Shown piece by piece: positions 42,694 to 51,452 of a stretch of DNA of 64,000 nt; within the stretch, counting starts at the first letter, position 1, and every line of letters begins with the position of its first letter. The notes under the pieces are model-generated. The model saw nothing but the letters and a program-made list of their open reading frames with translations, searched no databases and was not told the origin of the DNA. A program made the translations under genes and the position numbers. The DNA is taken from the NCBI GenBank assembly GCA_035940575.1, contig DASZER010000011.1:21707-85706 (forward strand), given 5' to 3'. Origin of the DNA: BP-191 sp035940575. GTDB taxonomy: Bacteria > Actinomycetota > Actinomycetes > BP-191.

Positions 42694-43911
42694 TTACGCC
42701 ATCCGCTCGATGATCATGGCCATGCCCTGCCCGCCGCCGACGCACATCGTCTCGAGGCCGATCGTCTTGTCGCGGAAGTCGAGGCCGTTGATGAGCGTGC
42801 CGGTGATGCGCGCGCCGGTCATGCCGAACGGGTGCCCGACCGCGATCGCGCCGCCGTGGACGTTGAGCTTGTCGATGTCGATGTTCAGGTCGCGGTAGCT
42901 CGGGATGACCTGCGCGGCGAACGCCTCGTTGATCTCGACGAGGTCGACGTCGTCGATCGTCATGCCCGCGTGGCGCAACGCGTTCTGCGTGGCCTGCACG
43001 GGGCCGAGGCCCATGATCTCCGGCGACAGCGCGGAGACGCCGGTCGACACGATGCGCGCCAACGGCGTCAGGCCGAGCTCGGCGGCGCGCGTGTCGGACA
43101 TGACGATCACGGCGGCGGCGCCGTCGTTGAGCGGGCAGCAGTTGCCGGCCGTGATCGTGCCGTCGGGGCGGAACACCGGCTTGAGCTGCTGGACGCCCTC
43201 CAGCGTGACGCCGGGCCGCGGGCCGTCGTCGGCCGAGACGACCGTGCCGTCGGGCGTCGTGACGGGCGTGATCTCGCGCTGCCAGAAGCCGTCGGCGAGC
43301 GCCTTCTCGGCGTTGTTCTGCGACCGCACGCCGAACTCGTCCTGGTCCTCGCGCGTGACGCCCTTGAGCTGCGCGAGGTTCTCCGCGGTCTGGCCCATCG
43401 CGAGGTAGATGTCGGGCAGCGCGCCGTCCTCGCGCGGGTCGTGCCACGTCTGGCCGCCCTGCGCGAACTTCTCGGACCGCGCCTGCGCCTCGGCGTAGAG
43501 CGGGTTGGTGGTGTCGGGGTGGCTGTCGCTGTTGCCCTTCGCGTAGCGCGAGACGCACTCGACGCCGGCGCTGACGAAGACGTCGCCCTCGCCCGCCTTG
43601 ATCGCGTGGAACGCCATCCGCGTCGTCTGCAGCGACGAGGCGCAGTAGCGGGTCAACGTCGTGCCCGGCACGTCGTCGAGGCCCAGCAGCGTCGCGACCA
43701 CGCGCGCCATGTTGAAGCCCTGCTCGCCGCCGGGGAGGCCGCAGCCGAGCATGATGTCGTCGATCGTGTGCGGGTCGAGCGCGGGCACCTTGTCCAGCGC
43801 CGCCTGGATGATCGTGGCGGTCAGGTCGTCAGGACGCAGGTCCTTGAGCGAGCCCTTGAACGCGCGTCCGATGGGCGACCGCGCGGTCGCGACGATGACG
43901 GCCTCGGCCAT
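42694..43911 (-). CDS. acetyl-CoA acetyltransferase / thiolase
   Basis: Thiolases cleave 3-ketoacyl-CoA or condense acetyl-CoA. The 405-residue protein starts at ATG 43911 (AEAVIVATARSPIGRAFKGS). It has the nucleophilic Cys90 in RYCASSLQTTRMA, the NEAFAAQ signature, His360 in AVGHPFGMTGAR and Cys390 in CVGGGQGMA. It is of the FadA-type degradative class by its length. A long frame upstream of the ATG is a shadow. It follows the GDSL gene by 38 bp on the same strand. Confidence 0.94.
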   Translation of the reverse strand: MAEAVIVATARSPIGRAFKGSLKDLRPDDLTATIIQAALDKVPALDPHTIDDIMLGCGLPGGEQGFNMARVVATLLGLDDVPGTTLTRYCASSLQTTRMAFHAIKAGEGDVFVSAGVECVSRYAKGNSDSHPDTTNPLYAEAQARSEKFAQGGQTWHDPREDGALPDIYLAMGQTAENLAQLKGVTREDQDEFGVRSQNNAEKALADGFWQREITPVTTPDGTVVSADDGPRPGVTLEGVQQLKPVFRPDGTITAGNCCPLNDGAAAVIVMSDTRAAELGLTPLARIVSTGVSALSPEIMGLGPVQATQNALRHAGMTIDDVDLVEINEAFAAQVIPSYRDLNIDIDKLNVHGGAIAVGHPFGMTGARITGTLINGLDFRDKTIGLETMCVGGGQGMAMIIERMA

Positions 43912-43949
43912 GGCTTTCCTCCTGCTGCGGTGGCGGCTTGCGCGTAACG

Positions 43950-44714
43950 CTAGCCCACGGGATGCGTGGCCGCCGCCGTGCGCACCTCGTCCGCGAGCGA
44001 CGCGGCCCAGAGCGCGTAGCCCTCGGCCGACGGGTGGAACTCGTCGCTCGACAGGTACCGCCCCGGGTCCGACCTGAACGCCGGCCCGGTCTCCGCGCCG
44101 ATGTCCACGGTCGCCGCCCCCGCGTCGCCCGCGGCGTCCCGCGTCGCGGCCCCGACGCGGCGGCCGTTCCACGAGACGACCTGGCGCAACGGCGGCAGGA
44201 ACGCCGTCGCCGAGCCCATGTCAGGGCACGCCCCGACGACGACCGCGACACCGGCCTCGCGGAGTCGTTCGACGGCGTCGCGCACGTCCTGGCGGACCAG
44301 CGCGAGCCGCGAGCCGTGGGTCGCGTCGTTGGCGCCGATGAGGACGACGGCGACGTCCGGCGGGTGCAGCAACGCGCGCGACACCTGCGGCGCGAGGTCG
44401 CTCGCGCGCGAGCCGGAGACGGCGAGGCCGTCGAGCGTGACGAAGCGGCCGGTGTCGGCGACCGCCTGCGCGAGGCGTCCCGCGACGGTGTCCTCGACGC
44501 GCGTGACGCCGACGCCCGCGGCCGTCGAGTCGCCGAGGACGGCGAGGCGCAACGGCGGCGCGAACGCCCTCCCGAACGTCCCCCCGATCGACGGCGCCGA
44601 CTCCGCCGGCAGGTAGTCGCGCCTGGTCGCGAGCAGCGCCTCGACCCCGAGCAGGGAGCCGCCCGCGACCGTCGTCGCGGCCAGCCCGAACGCCACCCGC
44701 CGTGCCATGCCCAT
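43950..44714 (-). CDS. GDSL/SGNH-family hydrolase, membrane-anchored or secreted
   Basis: The 254-residue protein has an N-terminal hydrophobic segment after MGMARR (FGLAATTVAGGSLLGVEALL) and the SGNH blocks: block I LAVLGDSTAAGVGV (Ser nucleophile), block II Gly in LAVSGSRASDL, block III VVLIGANDATHG and block V SSDEFHPSAEGYA with the Asp and His of the triad. The family acts on esters of lipids or polysaccharides. The substrate is unknown. An alternative start is ATG 44708. It lies 16 bp downstream of the ABC-F gene. Confidence 0.9.
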   Translation of the reverse strand: MGMARRVAFGLAATTVAGGSLLGVEALLATRRDYLPAESAPSIGGTFGRAFAPPLRLAVLGDSTAAGVGVTRVEDTVAGRLAQAVADTGRFVTLDGLAVSGSRASDLAPQVSRALLHPPDVAVVLIGANDATHGSRLALVRQDVRDAVERLREAGVAVVVGACPDMGSATAFLPPLRQVVSWNGRRVGAATRDAAGDAGAATVDIGAETGPAFRSDPGRYLSSDEFHPSAEGYALWAASLADEVRTAAATHPVG

Positions 44715-44730
44715 GGCCGTCACCGTACGA

Positions 44731-46308
44731 CTAGAACGGCTCCAGCGCCTCCGAAACGACGCCGTCGTCGCCGAACACGAGGAAGCGGTCGAACGACCGC
44801 ATGAACCACCGGTCGTGCGTGACCGCCAGCACCGTGCCCTCGTACGCCGCGAGGCCGTCCTCCAGCGCCTCGGCGCTCGCGATGTCGAGGTTGTCGGTCG
44901 GCTCGTCGAGCAGCAGCATCGTCGCGCCGCGCACCTCGAGCAGCAGGATCTGGAACCGCGCCTGCTGCCCGCCCGACAGGTTGCGGAAGCGCTGGTCGCC
45001 GGCGCCGTCGAGCTCGTAGCGCTTGAGCCGCGCCATGGCCTTGCCCCTGTCGTGGCTCTCGGCGTGCAGCACCTCGACCAGCGTCCTGTCCTGCAGCGCA
45101 GGGTCGTCGTGAGTCTGCGCGAAGTAGCCGGGCACGACCCGCGCGCCGAGCCGCGCCTGGCCACTGTGCGCGACGCTGCCGTCGCCCGCGAGGAGGCGGA
45201 GGAAGTGGCTCTTGCCGGTGCCGTTCGGGCCGAGGATGCCGACGCGCTCGCCGAAGAACACCTCGGTCGACCACGGCTTCGTGAGCCCGTGCAGCTCCAG
45301 GTCCTCGACCACCAGCGCGCGGACCCCCGTACGCCCGCCGCCGAGGCGCATCGAGACCTTCTGCTCCGTCGGCCGCTCGGGCGGCGGGCCCGCCGCCTCG
45401 AACTTCTCCAGGCGCGTCACCATCGCGCGGTACCGCGACGCCATGTCGGGGCTGATCTTCGCCTGGACGCGCAGCGTGTTGACGAGGTCCTTGAGCCGCT
45501 GGTGCTCCTCCTCCCAGCGGCGATGCAGCTCGTCGAGGCGCTCGATCCGCGCCGCGCGCGCGTCGTGGTACGACGCGAAGCCGCCGCCGTGCACCCACGC
45601 GCTGTGCGCCTCGACGGTGACGACGCGCGTCGCGGTGTTCGCGAGCAGCTCGCGGTCGTGGGAGACGTAGAGGACGGTCTTGGGGCACTCGTTGAGGGTG
45701 CGTTCGAGCCAGCGCTTGCCCTCGACGTCGAGGTAGTTGTCGGGCTCGTCCAGCAGCAGCACGGCCGCGTCCGAGCGGATCAGCGCCTCCAGCGCGAGCC
45801 GCTTCTGCTCGCCGCCGGAGAGCGTGCGTACGGGCCGGTGGCCGACGCGGTCGAACGGCTCGCCGAACGCCGAGATCGTGCACGTGTCCCAGAGCACCTC
45901 GGCCGTGTAGCCGCCGGCGTCGCCCCACGCGGCGAGCGCGTGCGCGTAGCGCATCGACGTCTTCTCGTCGTCGCGTTCCATCATCGCGAGCTCGGCCGCG
46001 TCGAGCTCCTTGCCCGCGCTGTGCAGCGCGGGGTCGCCGATCGAGAGCAGCAGGTCGCGGACCGTCGAGTCGTCGTTGATCGAGCCGATGAACTGCCGCA
46101 TCACGCCGAGCCGCCCGCCGTGCGTGACGACGCCGGCGGTCGGCTGGAGGTCGCCGGAGACGAGCTTGAGGAGCGTCGTCTTGCCGGCGCCGTTCGCGCC
46201 GACGAGCGCGACGTGCGCGCCGTCCCCGACGCGGAACGACACGTCGTCCAGCAGCGGCCGCCCGTCCGGGAGCACGTACGAGAGATGGGCGACGTCGATG
46301 TAGCTCAC
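44731..46308 (-). CDS. ABC-F family ATPase (ribosome-associated)
   Basis: The 525-residue protein has two ABC cassettes without membrane segments. The first has Walker A GANGAGKTTL, signature LSGGEQKRLAL and Walker B LLLDEPDNYLD. The second has GPNGTGKSHF, LSGGQQARFQI and LLLDEPTDNLD. A charged interdomain linker of about 80 residues (IERLDELHRRWEEEHQRLKD) matches the P-site tRNA interaction motif of ABC-F proteins. Members act on the ribosome in translation control or antibiotic resistance. GTG 46308 is the likely start. An imperfect palindrome lies just upstream. Confidence 0.93.
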   Translation of the reverse strand: MSYIDVAHLSYVLPDGRPLLDDVSFRVGDGAHVALVGANGAGKTTLLKLVSGDLQPTAGVVTHGGRLGVMRQFIGSINDDSTVRDLLLSIGDPALHSAGKELDAAELAMMERDDEKTSMRYAHALAAWGDAGGYTAEVLWDTCTISAFGEPFDRVGHRPVRTLSGGEQKRLALEALIRSDAAVLLLDEPDNYLDVEGKRWLERTLNECPKTVLYVSHDRELLANTATRVVTVEAHSAWVHGGGFASYHDARAARIERLDELHRRWEEEHQRLKDLVNTLRVQAKISPDMASRYRAMVTRLEKFEAAGPPPERPTEQKVSMRLGGGRTGVRALVVEDLELHGLTKPWSTEVFFGERVGILGPNGTGKSHFLRLLAGDGSVAHSGQARLGARVVPGYFAQTHDDPALQDRTLVEVLHAESHDRGKAMARLKRYELDGAGDQRFRNLSGGQQARFQILLLEVRGATMLLLDEPTDNLDIASAEALEDGLAAYEGTVLAVTHDRWFMRSFDRFLVFGDDGVVSEALEPF

Positions 46309-46348
46309 GAGGCCCACAGCGTGGCAGTGGTCGGACCCGCCGTCATGC

Positions 46349-46364
46349 CGAATACGAGTATCCG
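46349..46364 (-). promoter_or_regulatory. imperfect 16-bp palindrome upstream of the ABC-F gene
   Basis: CGAATACGAGTATCCG has arms CG-x-ATAC and GTAT-x-CG around a central GA. It lies 41-56 bp upstream of the ABC-F GTG, in an AT-richer patch than its surroundings, suitable for a promoter or operator. The rest of the gap 46309-46582 shows no clear gene. Confidence 0.4.
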
Positions 46365-46582
46365 GACCGATGGCCAGGGGCACGGCGCGAACGGTGTGAC
46401 GGCTCGCCGTGGACGCGCGCACGAAGGGCTCGACGGAGCGCGCTGCGGTTCAAGGACGCCAGGTACAGCGGGTACGACCACTTCGGCCGCGCCGGCGGAA
46501 GGCCCGCGCCGGCGCTCGTGGTCGGCACCACCTGAGGCCGACGGGCCTGTGGCGGGGTGAACGGCGCCGCTACCCTTCCGTC

Positions 46583-47956
46583 GTGGACTACTACGACTCC
46601 CTCGTCTCCCTCGTCGGCAACACGCCGCTCGTGAAGCTCTCCCAGGTCACGCAGGGCCTGAAGCCGACGGTGCTCGCCAAGGTCGAGTACTTCAACCCCG
46701 GTGGGTCGGTGAAGGACCGCATCGCCCTCGGGATGATCGAGGCGGGGGAGCGGTCGGGCGCGCTGAAGCCCGGCGGCACGATCGTCGAGCCGACCAGCGG
46801 CAACACCGGCGTCGGCCTCGCGATCGTCGCGGCGCAGCGCGGCTACAAGTGCGTCTTCGTCATGCCGGACAAGATGAGCCAGGAGAAGATCGCGCTGCTG
46901 CGCGCGTTCGGCGCCGAGGTCGTCGTGTGCCCCACGGCCGTCGCGCCCGAGCACCCGGACTCGTACTACTCGGTCTCCGACCGCCTCGCGCGCGAGCTGC
47001 CGAACGCCTGGAAGCCCAACCAGTACGCCAACCCGGAGAACCCGCGCGCCCACTACCTCTCGACGGGCCCCGAGATCTGGAAGCAGACCGAGGGCCGCAT
47101 CACGCACTTCGTCGCGGGCATCGGCACGGGCGGCACGATCGGCGGCACCGGCCGCTACCTCAAGGAGCAGAACCCGAACCTCGTCGTCGTCGGCGCCGAC
47201 CCCGAGGGCTCGGTTTACTCCGGCGGCACCGGGCGGCCGTACCTGGTCGAGGGAGTCGGCGAGGACTTCTGGCCGGAGACGTACGACCGCACGGTCGTCG
47301 ACCGCATCGAGGCGATCAGCGACGCCGACTCGTTCAACACCACGCGCAGGCTCGCGCGCGAGGAGGGTCTGCTGGTCGGCGGCTCGTGCGGCCTCGCGGT
47401 CGCGGCCGCGCTGCGCGTGGCGAAGGAGCTGGACGAGAACGACGTCATGGTCGTGCTGCTCCCCGACGGCGGCCGCGGCTACCTGTCGAAGATCTTCAAC
47501 GACGAGTGGATGGCCGACTTCGGCTTCCTCGTGAAGGACTCCGGCGAGCCGACGGTCGGCGAGGTGCTGGGCCGCAAGGGATCCGACATCCCCGAGCTGG
47601 TCCACGTGCACCCGCACGAGACGGTCGGCTCTGCCATCGCGATCCTGCGCGAGTACGGCGTCTCGCAGATGCCGGTCGTGAAGGAGGAGCCGCCGGTCAT
47701 GGCGGCGGAGGTCGTCGGCGCGGTGGTGGAGACGGCGTTGCTCGACGCGGTGTTCCACGACCGCGCGGCGCTCGACGCGCCGTTGGAGACGCACATGTCG
47801 AAGCCGCTTCCGGCCGTCGGCTCGGGCGAGCCCGTGTCGGCCGCGATGGCCGCGCTGGAGAGCGCCAGCGCCGCCCTGGTGCTCGACGACGGCAAGCCCG
47901 TCGGCATCCTCACCCGCTCCGACCTGCTCGGCTTCCTCGCGGGGTCGGGCCGATGA
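46583..47956 (+). CDS. cbs: cystathionine beta-synthase
   Basis: CBS condenses serine and homocysteine to cystathionine. The 457-residue protein has the fold II PLP domain with Lys44 in NPGGSVKDR, the phosphate-binding and Asn loops PTSGNTGVGLA and GIGTGGTIGGTGRYLKE, and the C-terminal pair of CBS domains (from ~330: PTVGEVLGRKG, and LPAVGSGEPVSAAMAAL to PVGILTRSDLLGFL). The CBS pair marks this as cystathionine beta-synthase rather than cysteine synthase. GTG 46583 is chosen for the family N-terminus DYYDSLVSLVGNTPL. The next gene overlaps by 4 bp. Confidence 0.94.
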   Translation: MDYYDSLVSLVGNTPLVKLSQVTQGLKPTVLAKVEYFNPGGSVKDRIALGMIEAGERSGALKPGGTIVEPTSGNTGVGLAIVAAQRGYKCVFVMPDKMSQEKIALLRAFGAEVVVCPTAVAPEHPDSYYSVSDRLARELPNAWKPNQYANPENPRAHYLSTGPEIWKQTEGRITHFVAGIGTGGTIGGTGRYLKEQNPNLVVVGADPEGSVYSGGTGRPYLVEGVGEDFWPETYDRTVVDRIEAISDADSFNTTRRLAREEGLLVGGSCGLAVAAALRVAKELDENDVMVVLLPDGGRGYLSKIFNDEWMADFGFLVKDSGEPTVGEVLGRKGSDIPELVHVHPHETVGSAIAILREYGVSQMPVVKEEPPVMAAEVVGAVVETALLDAVFHDRAALDAPLETHMSKPLPAVGSGEPVSAAMAALESASAALVLDDGKPVGILTRSDLLGFLAGSGR

Positions 47957-49089
47957 GCGACTACGGCTTCGAGACGCTCGCGATCCACGCGGGCCAGGAC
48001 CCGGACCCCGCGACGGGCGCGGTCATCACGCCGATCTACCAGACGTCGACCTACGCGCAGACCGCCGTCGGCGAGCACCGCGGCTACGAGTACAGCCGCT
48101 CCGGCAACCCCACGCGCACCGCGCTGGAGACGTGCGTCGCGGCGCTCGAACGCGGCACCCGCGGCCTGGCGTTCGCGAGCGGCCTCGCCGCGGAGGACGT
48201 CCTGCTGCGGACGGTCCTCGCGCCCGGCGACCACGTCGTCGTGCCGGACGACGCGTACGGCGGCACGTACCGGCTGTTCGCGCGCGTCGCCGAGAGGTGG
48301 GGCGTGACGTTCACGCCGGCGCGGCTGTCCGACAACGACGCCGTCGCCGCCGCGACCAACGACCGCACCAAGCTCGTCTGGGTCGAGACGCCGACCAACC
48401 CGCTCCTGCGCATCGCCGACATCTCCGGCATCGCGACGATCGCGCACGAGCGCGGCGCGCGGCTCGTCGTCGACAACACGTTCGCGTCGCCGTACCTCCA
48501 GCAGCCGCTCACCCTCGGCGCCGACGTCGTCGTGCACTCGACCACGAAGTACATGGGCGGCCACAGCGACGTCGTCGGCGGCGCGCTCGTCGTGAACGAC
48601 GCCGAGCTCGGCGAGTCGCTGGCGTACCACCAGAACGCCATGGGCGCGATCGCGGGACCGTTCGACGCGTGGCTGACGCTGCGCGGCCTCAAGACGCTCG
48701 CCGTCCGCATGCGCCAGCACTGTGCGAACGCGCAGCGCGTGGTCGAGATGCTCGTCTCGCACCCCGGCGTCGAGCAGGTGCTCTACCCCGGGCTGCCCGA
48801 GCACCCGGGCCACGAGCTCGCGGCGAAGCAGATGCGCGACTTCGGCGGCATGGTGTCGTTCCTCGTCCGCGACGAGGAGACGGCGCTGCGCGTCGCGGCG
48901 GGCACGCGGCTGTTCACCCTCGCCGAGTCGCTCGGCGGCGTGGAGTCGCTCATCGAGCACCCGGGCCGCATGACGCACGCGTCGGTCGCGGGCTCGCCGC
49001 TGGAGGTCGACGCGCGGCTCGTGCGCCTGTCGGTCGGGATCGAGGACGGCGAGGACCTGGTCGAGGATCTGCGGTCGGCCTTGGGATGA
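47953..49089 (+). CDS. metB: cystathionine gamma-synthase/lyase
   Basis: The 378-residue PLP protein of the Cys/Met metabolism family has FETLAIHAGQDPDPATGAV at the start, YSRSGNPTRTALE, the PLP Lys199 in HSTTKYMGGHSDVVGG, and SLGGVESLIEHPGRMTH near the end. Next to cbs it most likely works in transsulfuration, as gamma-lyase (cystathionine to cysteine) or gamma-synthase in the other direction; the sequence alone does not decide. ATG 47953 overlaps the cbs stop. It overlaps the first lipoprotein gene by 4 bp. Confidence 0.92.
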   Translation: MSDYGFETLAIHAGQDPDPATGAVITPIYQTSTYAQTAVGEHRGYEYSRSGNPTRTALETCVAALERGTRGLAFASGLAAEDVLLRTVLAPGDHVVVPDDAYGGTYRLFARVAERWGVTFTPARLSDNDAVAAATNDRTKLVWVETPTNPLLRIADISGIATIAHERGARLVVDNTFASPYLQQPLTLGADVVVHSTTKYMGGHSDVVGGALVVNDAELGESLAYHQNAMGAIAGPFDAWLTLRGLKTLAVRMRQHCANAQRVVEMLVSHPGVEQVLYPGLPEHPGHELAAKQMRDFGGMVSFLVRDEETALRVAAGTRLFTLAESLGGVESLIEHPGRMTHASVAGSPLEVDARLVRLSVGIEDGEDLVEDLRSALG

Positions 49090-49850
49090 CCGTGCGAGGG
49101 GGGAGCAGGTACGCCGCCGCGGCGCTCGCGGTCGCGGCGCTCGCCGGGTGCGAGGGCGGCGCGCGGCCGGTGCCGCCGGCGCCGCTGGACCCGGACGCCG
49201 CCGCGATCCGCGCGGCCGCGAAGGCCACCCTCGCCGCCTGCCCGTGCCGGCTCGACCTCACCATCGGGGTGGTGTCGGAGCGGCCGGGCCGCCAGCCGAG
49301 GACGAGGCTGGTCGGCGTCTACGACCCCGTCGCGGGGACGTTCGACGCGCGCGAGCACCGCGGCGGCCGGGAGACCGGGATGCTCGTCCGCGTCGTCGGG
49401 GCCAAGGTCTACGCGCGCCCGTCCGGCGGGGACTGGGTCGCGATCGACCACTCCGGCGCGTCCACCCGGCGGCGCGCGGTCGCGGCGCTGCTCGCGTTCG
49501 CCGACCCCGGCATCGTGTTCGCGGTCACGGGCGCCGCGGTCACGTCGTCGCCGCGCGGCGCCGCGGAGGGCGTGAGGGTGCTGTCGGCAGGCATCGACAC
49601 CGAGGCCGCGGCGGCGGCGGCCGGGCCGTGGGGCGCCACCGTGCGTGCCTGGGTCTCTCCCGCCCTCTACGGCGAGGTCGAGCTGCGCGGGGACCGCCTC
49701 GGGCGCGTGTCGTTCCTGACGACGGCGGCGGGGGCGCCTGTCGGCGTCACCCTCGAGAGCGTCGTCACCGGCGTGGAGCCGGCCGGCCCCGTCGAGGCCC
49801 CGCCGTTCGTCCGTACCGTCGACGCCGCCATCGAGGAGCTGCCCGCATGA
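49086..49850 (+). CDS. lipoprotein, first of three tandem paralogs
   Basis: The 254-residue protein has a lipoprotein signal (AAAALAVAALAGC, lipobox LAGC) and a mature domain with the shared pattern AKATLAACPCRLDLTIGV, VGVYDPVAGTFDAREH, GMLVRVVGAKVYARPSGG, AAGPWGATVRAW and a closing PPFVRTVDAAIEELP. The Cys-Pro-Cys motif and these blocks recur in the next two genes. The fold is probably a LolA/LppX-like beta half-barrel, but that is inference. The ATG overlaps metB by 4 bp, so it is translationally coupled to transsulfuration. Confidence 0.85.
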   Translation: MTVRGGSRYAAAALAVAALAGCEGGARPVPPAPLDPDAAAIRAAAKATLAACPCRLDLTIGVVSERPGRQPRTRLVGVYDPVAGTFDAREHRGGRETGMLVRVVGAKVYARPSGGDWVAIDHSGASTRRRAVAALLAFADPGIVFAVTGAAVTSSPRGAAEGVRVLSAGIDTEAAAAAAGPWGATVRAWVSPALYGEVELRGDRLGRVSFLTTAAGAPVGVTLESVVTGVEPAGPVEAPPFVRTVDAAIEELPA

Positions 49851-50605
49851 GGACGTACGCCGCCCTGGCCGCGCTGGCGCTGCTCGCGGCCTGCGGCGGC
49901 GACGCCGAGCCGAAGCCAGACGCCACCCCGGCGCCGACGCAGAGCACGGCCGCGCTGCCGCCGGAGGCGAAGGCGGTGCGCGACGCGACCGCGAAGACGC
50001 TCGCCGCCTGCCCGTGCGAGGTGACGGTCCGCGTGAGCGCGTTCGCCGGGAAGCCGTACGACGTGACGCTGCGCGGCGTGTACGACCCGCGGACGTTCTC
50101 GGCCGAGCTCAAGGAGGTCGACGGCGGCGCGGAGACAGGGATCGTCTTCCGCATCGTCGACGGCAGGACGTACATGGACCCGGCGATCGGGCAGTGGGTC
50201 GAGCTCGACTTCTCGGGCCTGCCCGCGAAGCCGGTCTCGCCGCTCCACCCGGTGGCGCTCGCCGACCCGCGCATCGTGTTCGCCGTCGCGAGCAGCGTCT
50301 CGACCGCGTCCGTCGCCAACGGCGACTTCTACGACGTCGCGTACGACATGGCGACGGCCGTCCCCGCCACCGGCCCCTGGGCGGACATGGTCAAGCGCCT
50401 CGCCCCCGGCGAGTCCGTCTACGACAAGGTCAAGGTCTCGAACGGCAGCCTGACGTTCGCGGGCTTCGCGACGACAGACAGCGGCAAGGGCGACGAGATC
50501 CACGTCGGCCTGACCGTCGAGGCGACCGGGCGCACCGCGCCCGGCGTCGCCGTCCCCACCGTCGTCCGCAAGGTCGACGTCGCCACGGAGGAGATCGAAG
50601 GATGA
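49847..50605 (+). CDS. lipoprotein, second of three tandem paralogs
   Basis: The 252-residue protein has lipobox LAAC (LAALALLAACGGD), then a Pro/Thr-rich spacer and the shared blocks AKTLAACPCEVTVRVSAF, RGVYDPRTFSAELKEV, TYMDPAIGQWVELDFSGL, RIVFAVASSVS and TGPWADMV, ending PTVVRKVDVATEEIE. The CPC motif is retained. It overlaps both neighbours by ATGA. Function unknown; a role in binding a hydrophobic ligand at the cell surface is suggested by analogy only. Confidence 0.85.
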   Translation: MRTYAALAALALLAACGGDAEPKPDATPAPTQSTAALPPEAKAVRDATAKTLAACPCEVTVRVSAFAGKPYDVTLRGVYDPRTFSAELKEVDGGAETGIVFRIVDGRTYMDPAIGQWVELDFSGLPAKPVSPLHPVALADPRIVFAVASSVSTASVANGDFYDVAYDMATAVPATGPWADMVKRLAPGESVYDKVKVSNGSLTFAGFATTDSGKGDEIHVGLTVEATGRTAPGVAVPTVVRKVDVATEEIEG

Positions 50606-51420
50606 GGCGTTACGCCGCCACGGTCGCGCTCGTCGCCCTCGCCGCGTGCGGCGGTGGTGGCGGCCCCGCGCCCCGGGCCACGTCGTCAGGGACGCCGTCG
50701 GCGTCGGCGACGCCCGCTCCCACCAGCGCGAGCCCGACGCCGACCGGCGTCGTCGTGTCGCCCGAGGCGCGGCCGCTCCGGCAGGCGGTCGCGAAGACGC
50801 TCGCGTCGTGCCCCTGCTTCGTGACGATGACGGTCGGGGTGGAGTCGTCCACGCCGTACGTCACGCACTTCGGCGGCACGTACGACCCCAAGGTCGCCGC
50901 CGTCGCGCTCGCCGAGATCAAGCAGGACGGCGAGCCGACCGGGCGCGGGATCGGCATCGGGAGCGGCCGCATGTTCGTGAAGCCGGCGGGCGCGACGACG
51001 TTCTACGAGCTCGACTTCGGCAAGCTGCCCGCGCCCGCGACGACGCCGCTGGTGCCGTACGCGCTCGCCAACCCCACCGTCGTGCTCTCGGCCGCGGCCA
51101 ACGTCTCCTCCGCCGTCGCGCAGGGCGACACCGAGCAGGGGACGGAGTACACGGCGCTGTTCGACTCCGGCGGCATCGTCAAGGCGGCGGGGCCGTGGGC
51201 GCCGTTGCTGCGGCGCATCCTCACGACGCCGACCGTGCAGGGCGAGCTGGCCGTCAAGAACGGCAGGCTCACCCGCGTCGAGCTCACGACGCCGGAGACG
51301 TTCGGCGGCACGCACCTGTTCGTCACGGTCCGCATCGGCGACGACAAGGAGGAGAAGCCGCCGTCGTTCCCGCTCCCGCGGTCGGCGCGAAAGGTCGACG
51401 TGACGCGCGAGAAGGTTTGA
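50602..51420 (+). CDS. lipoprotein, third of three tandem paralogs
   Basis: The 272-residue protein has lipobox LAAC (ALVALAACGGGG), a long Thr/Ser/Ala/Pro linker, and the shared domain: VAKTLASCPCFVTMTVGV, GGTYDPKVAAVALAEI, MFVKPAGATTFYELDFGKLP, PTVVLSAAANVSSAV and AAGPWAPLLRR, ending PRSARKVDVTREKV. It is the most diverged of the three in the linker. No terminator is clear before the MarR gene, 32 bp downstream. Confidence 0.85.
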   Translation: MRRYAATVALVALAACGGGGGPAPRATSSGTPSASATPAPTSASPTPTGVVVSPEARPLRQAVAKTLASCPCFVTMTVGVESSTPYVTHFGGTYDPKVAAVALAEIKQDGEPTGRGIGIGSGRMFVKPAGATTFYELDFGKLPAPATTPLVPYALANPTVVLSAAANVSSAVAQGDTEQGTEYTALFDSGGIVKAAGPWAPLLRRILTTPTVQGELAVKNGRLTRVELTTPETFGGTHLFVTVRIGDDKEEKPPSFPLPRSARKVDVTREKV

Positions 51421-51430
51421 CACCAGACCG

Positions 51431-51442
51431 TTAGGCTCCTAA
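51431..51442 (+). promoter_or_regulatory. palindromic operator TTAGG-CT-CCTAA upstream of marR
   Basis: TTAGGCTCCTAA has perfect 5-bp arms around CT. It sits 11-22 bp before the marR GTG in an unusually AT-rich patch. Inverted repeats of this form (TTAGG-NN-CCTAA) are common sites for autoregulating MarR proteins, so it is likely the operator and overlaps the promoter of the marR-ABC exporter operon. Confidence 0.65.
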
Positions 51443-51452
51443 TGTTCCGGCC

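Noticed and set aside
46409..46582. Possible N-terminal extension of cbs from GTG 46409 or a small gene in this gap
   Set aside because: The extension has shadow composition and the cbs family N-terminus begins at 46583; the short frame ending at TGA before cbs has no start or recognisable domain.
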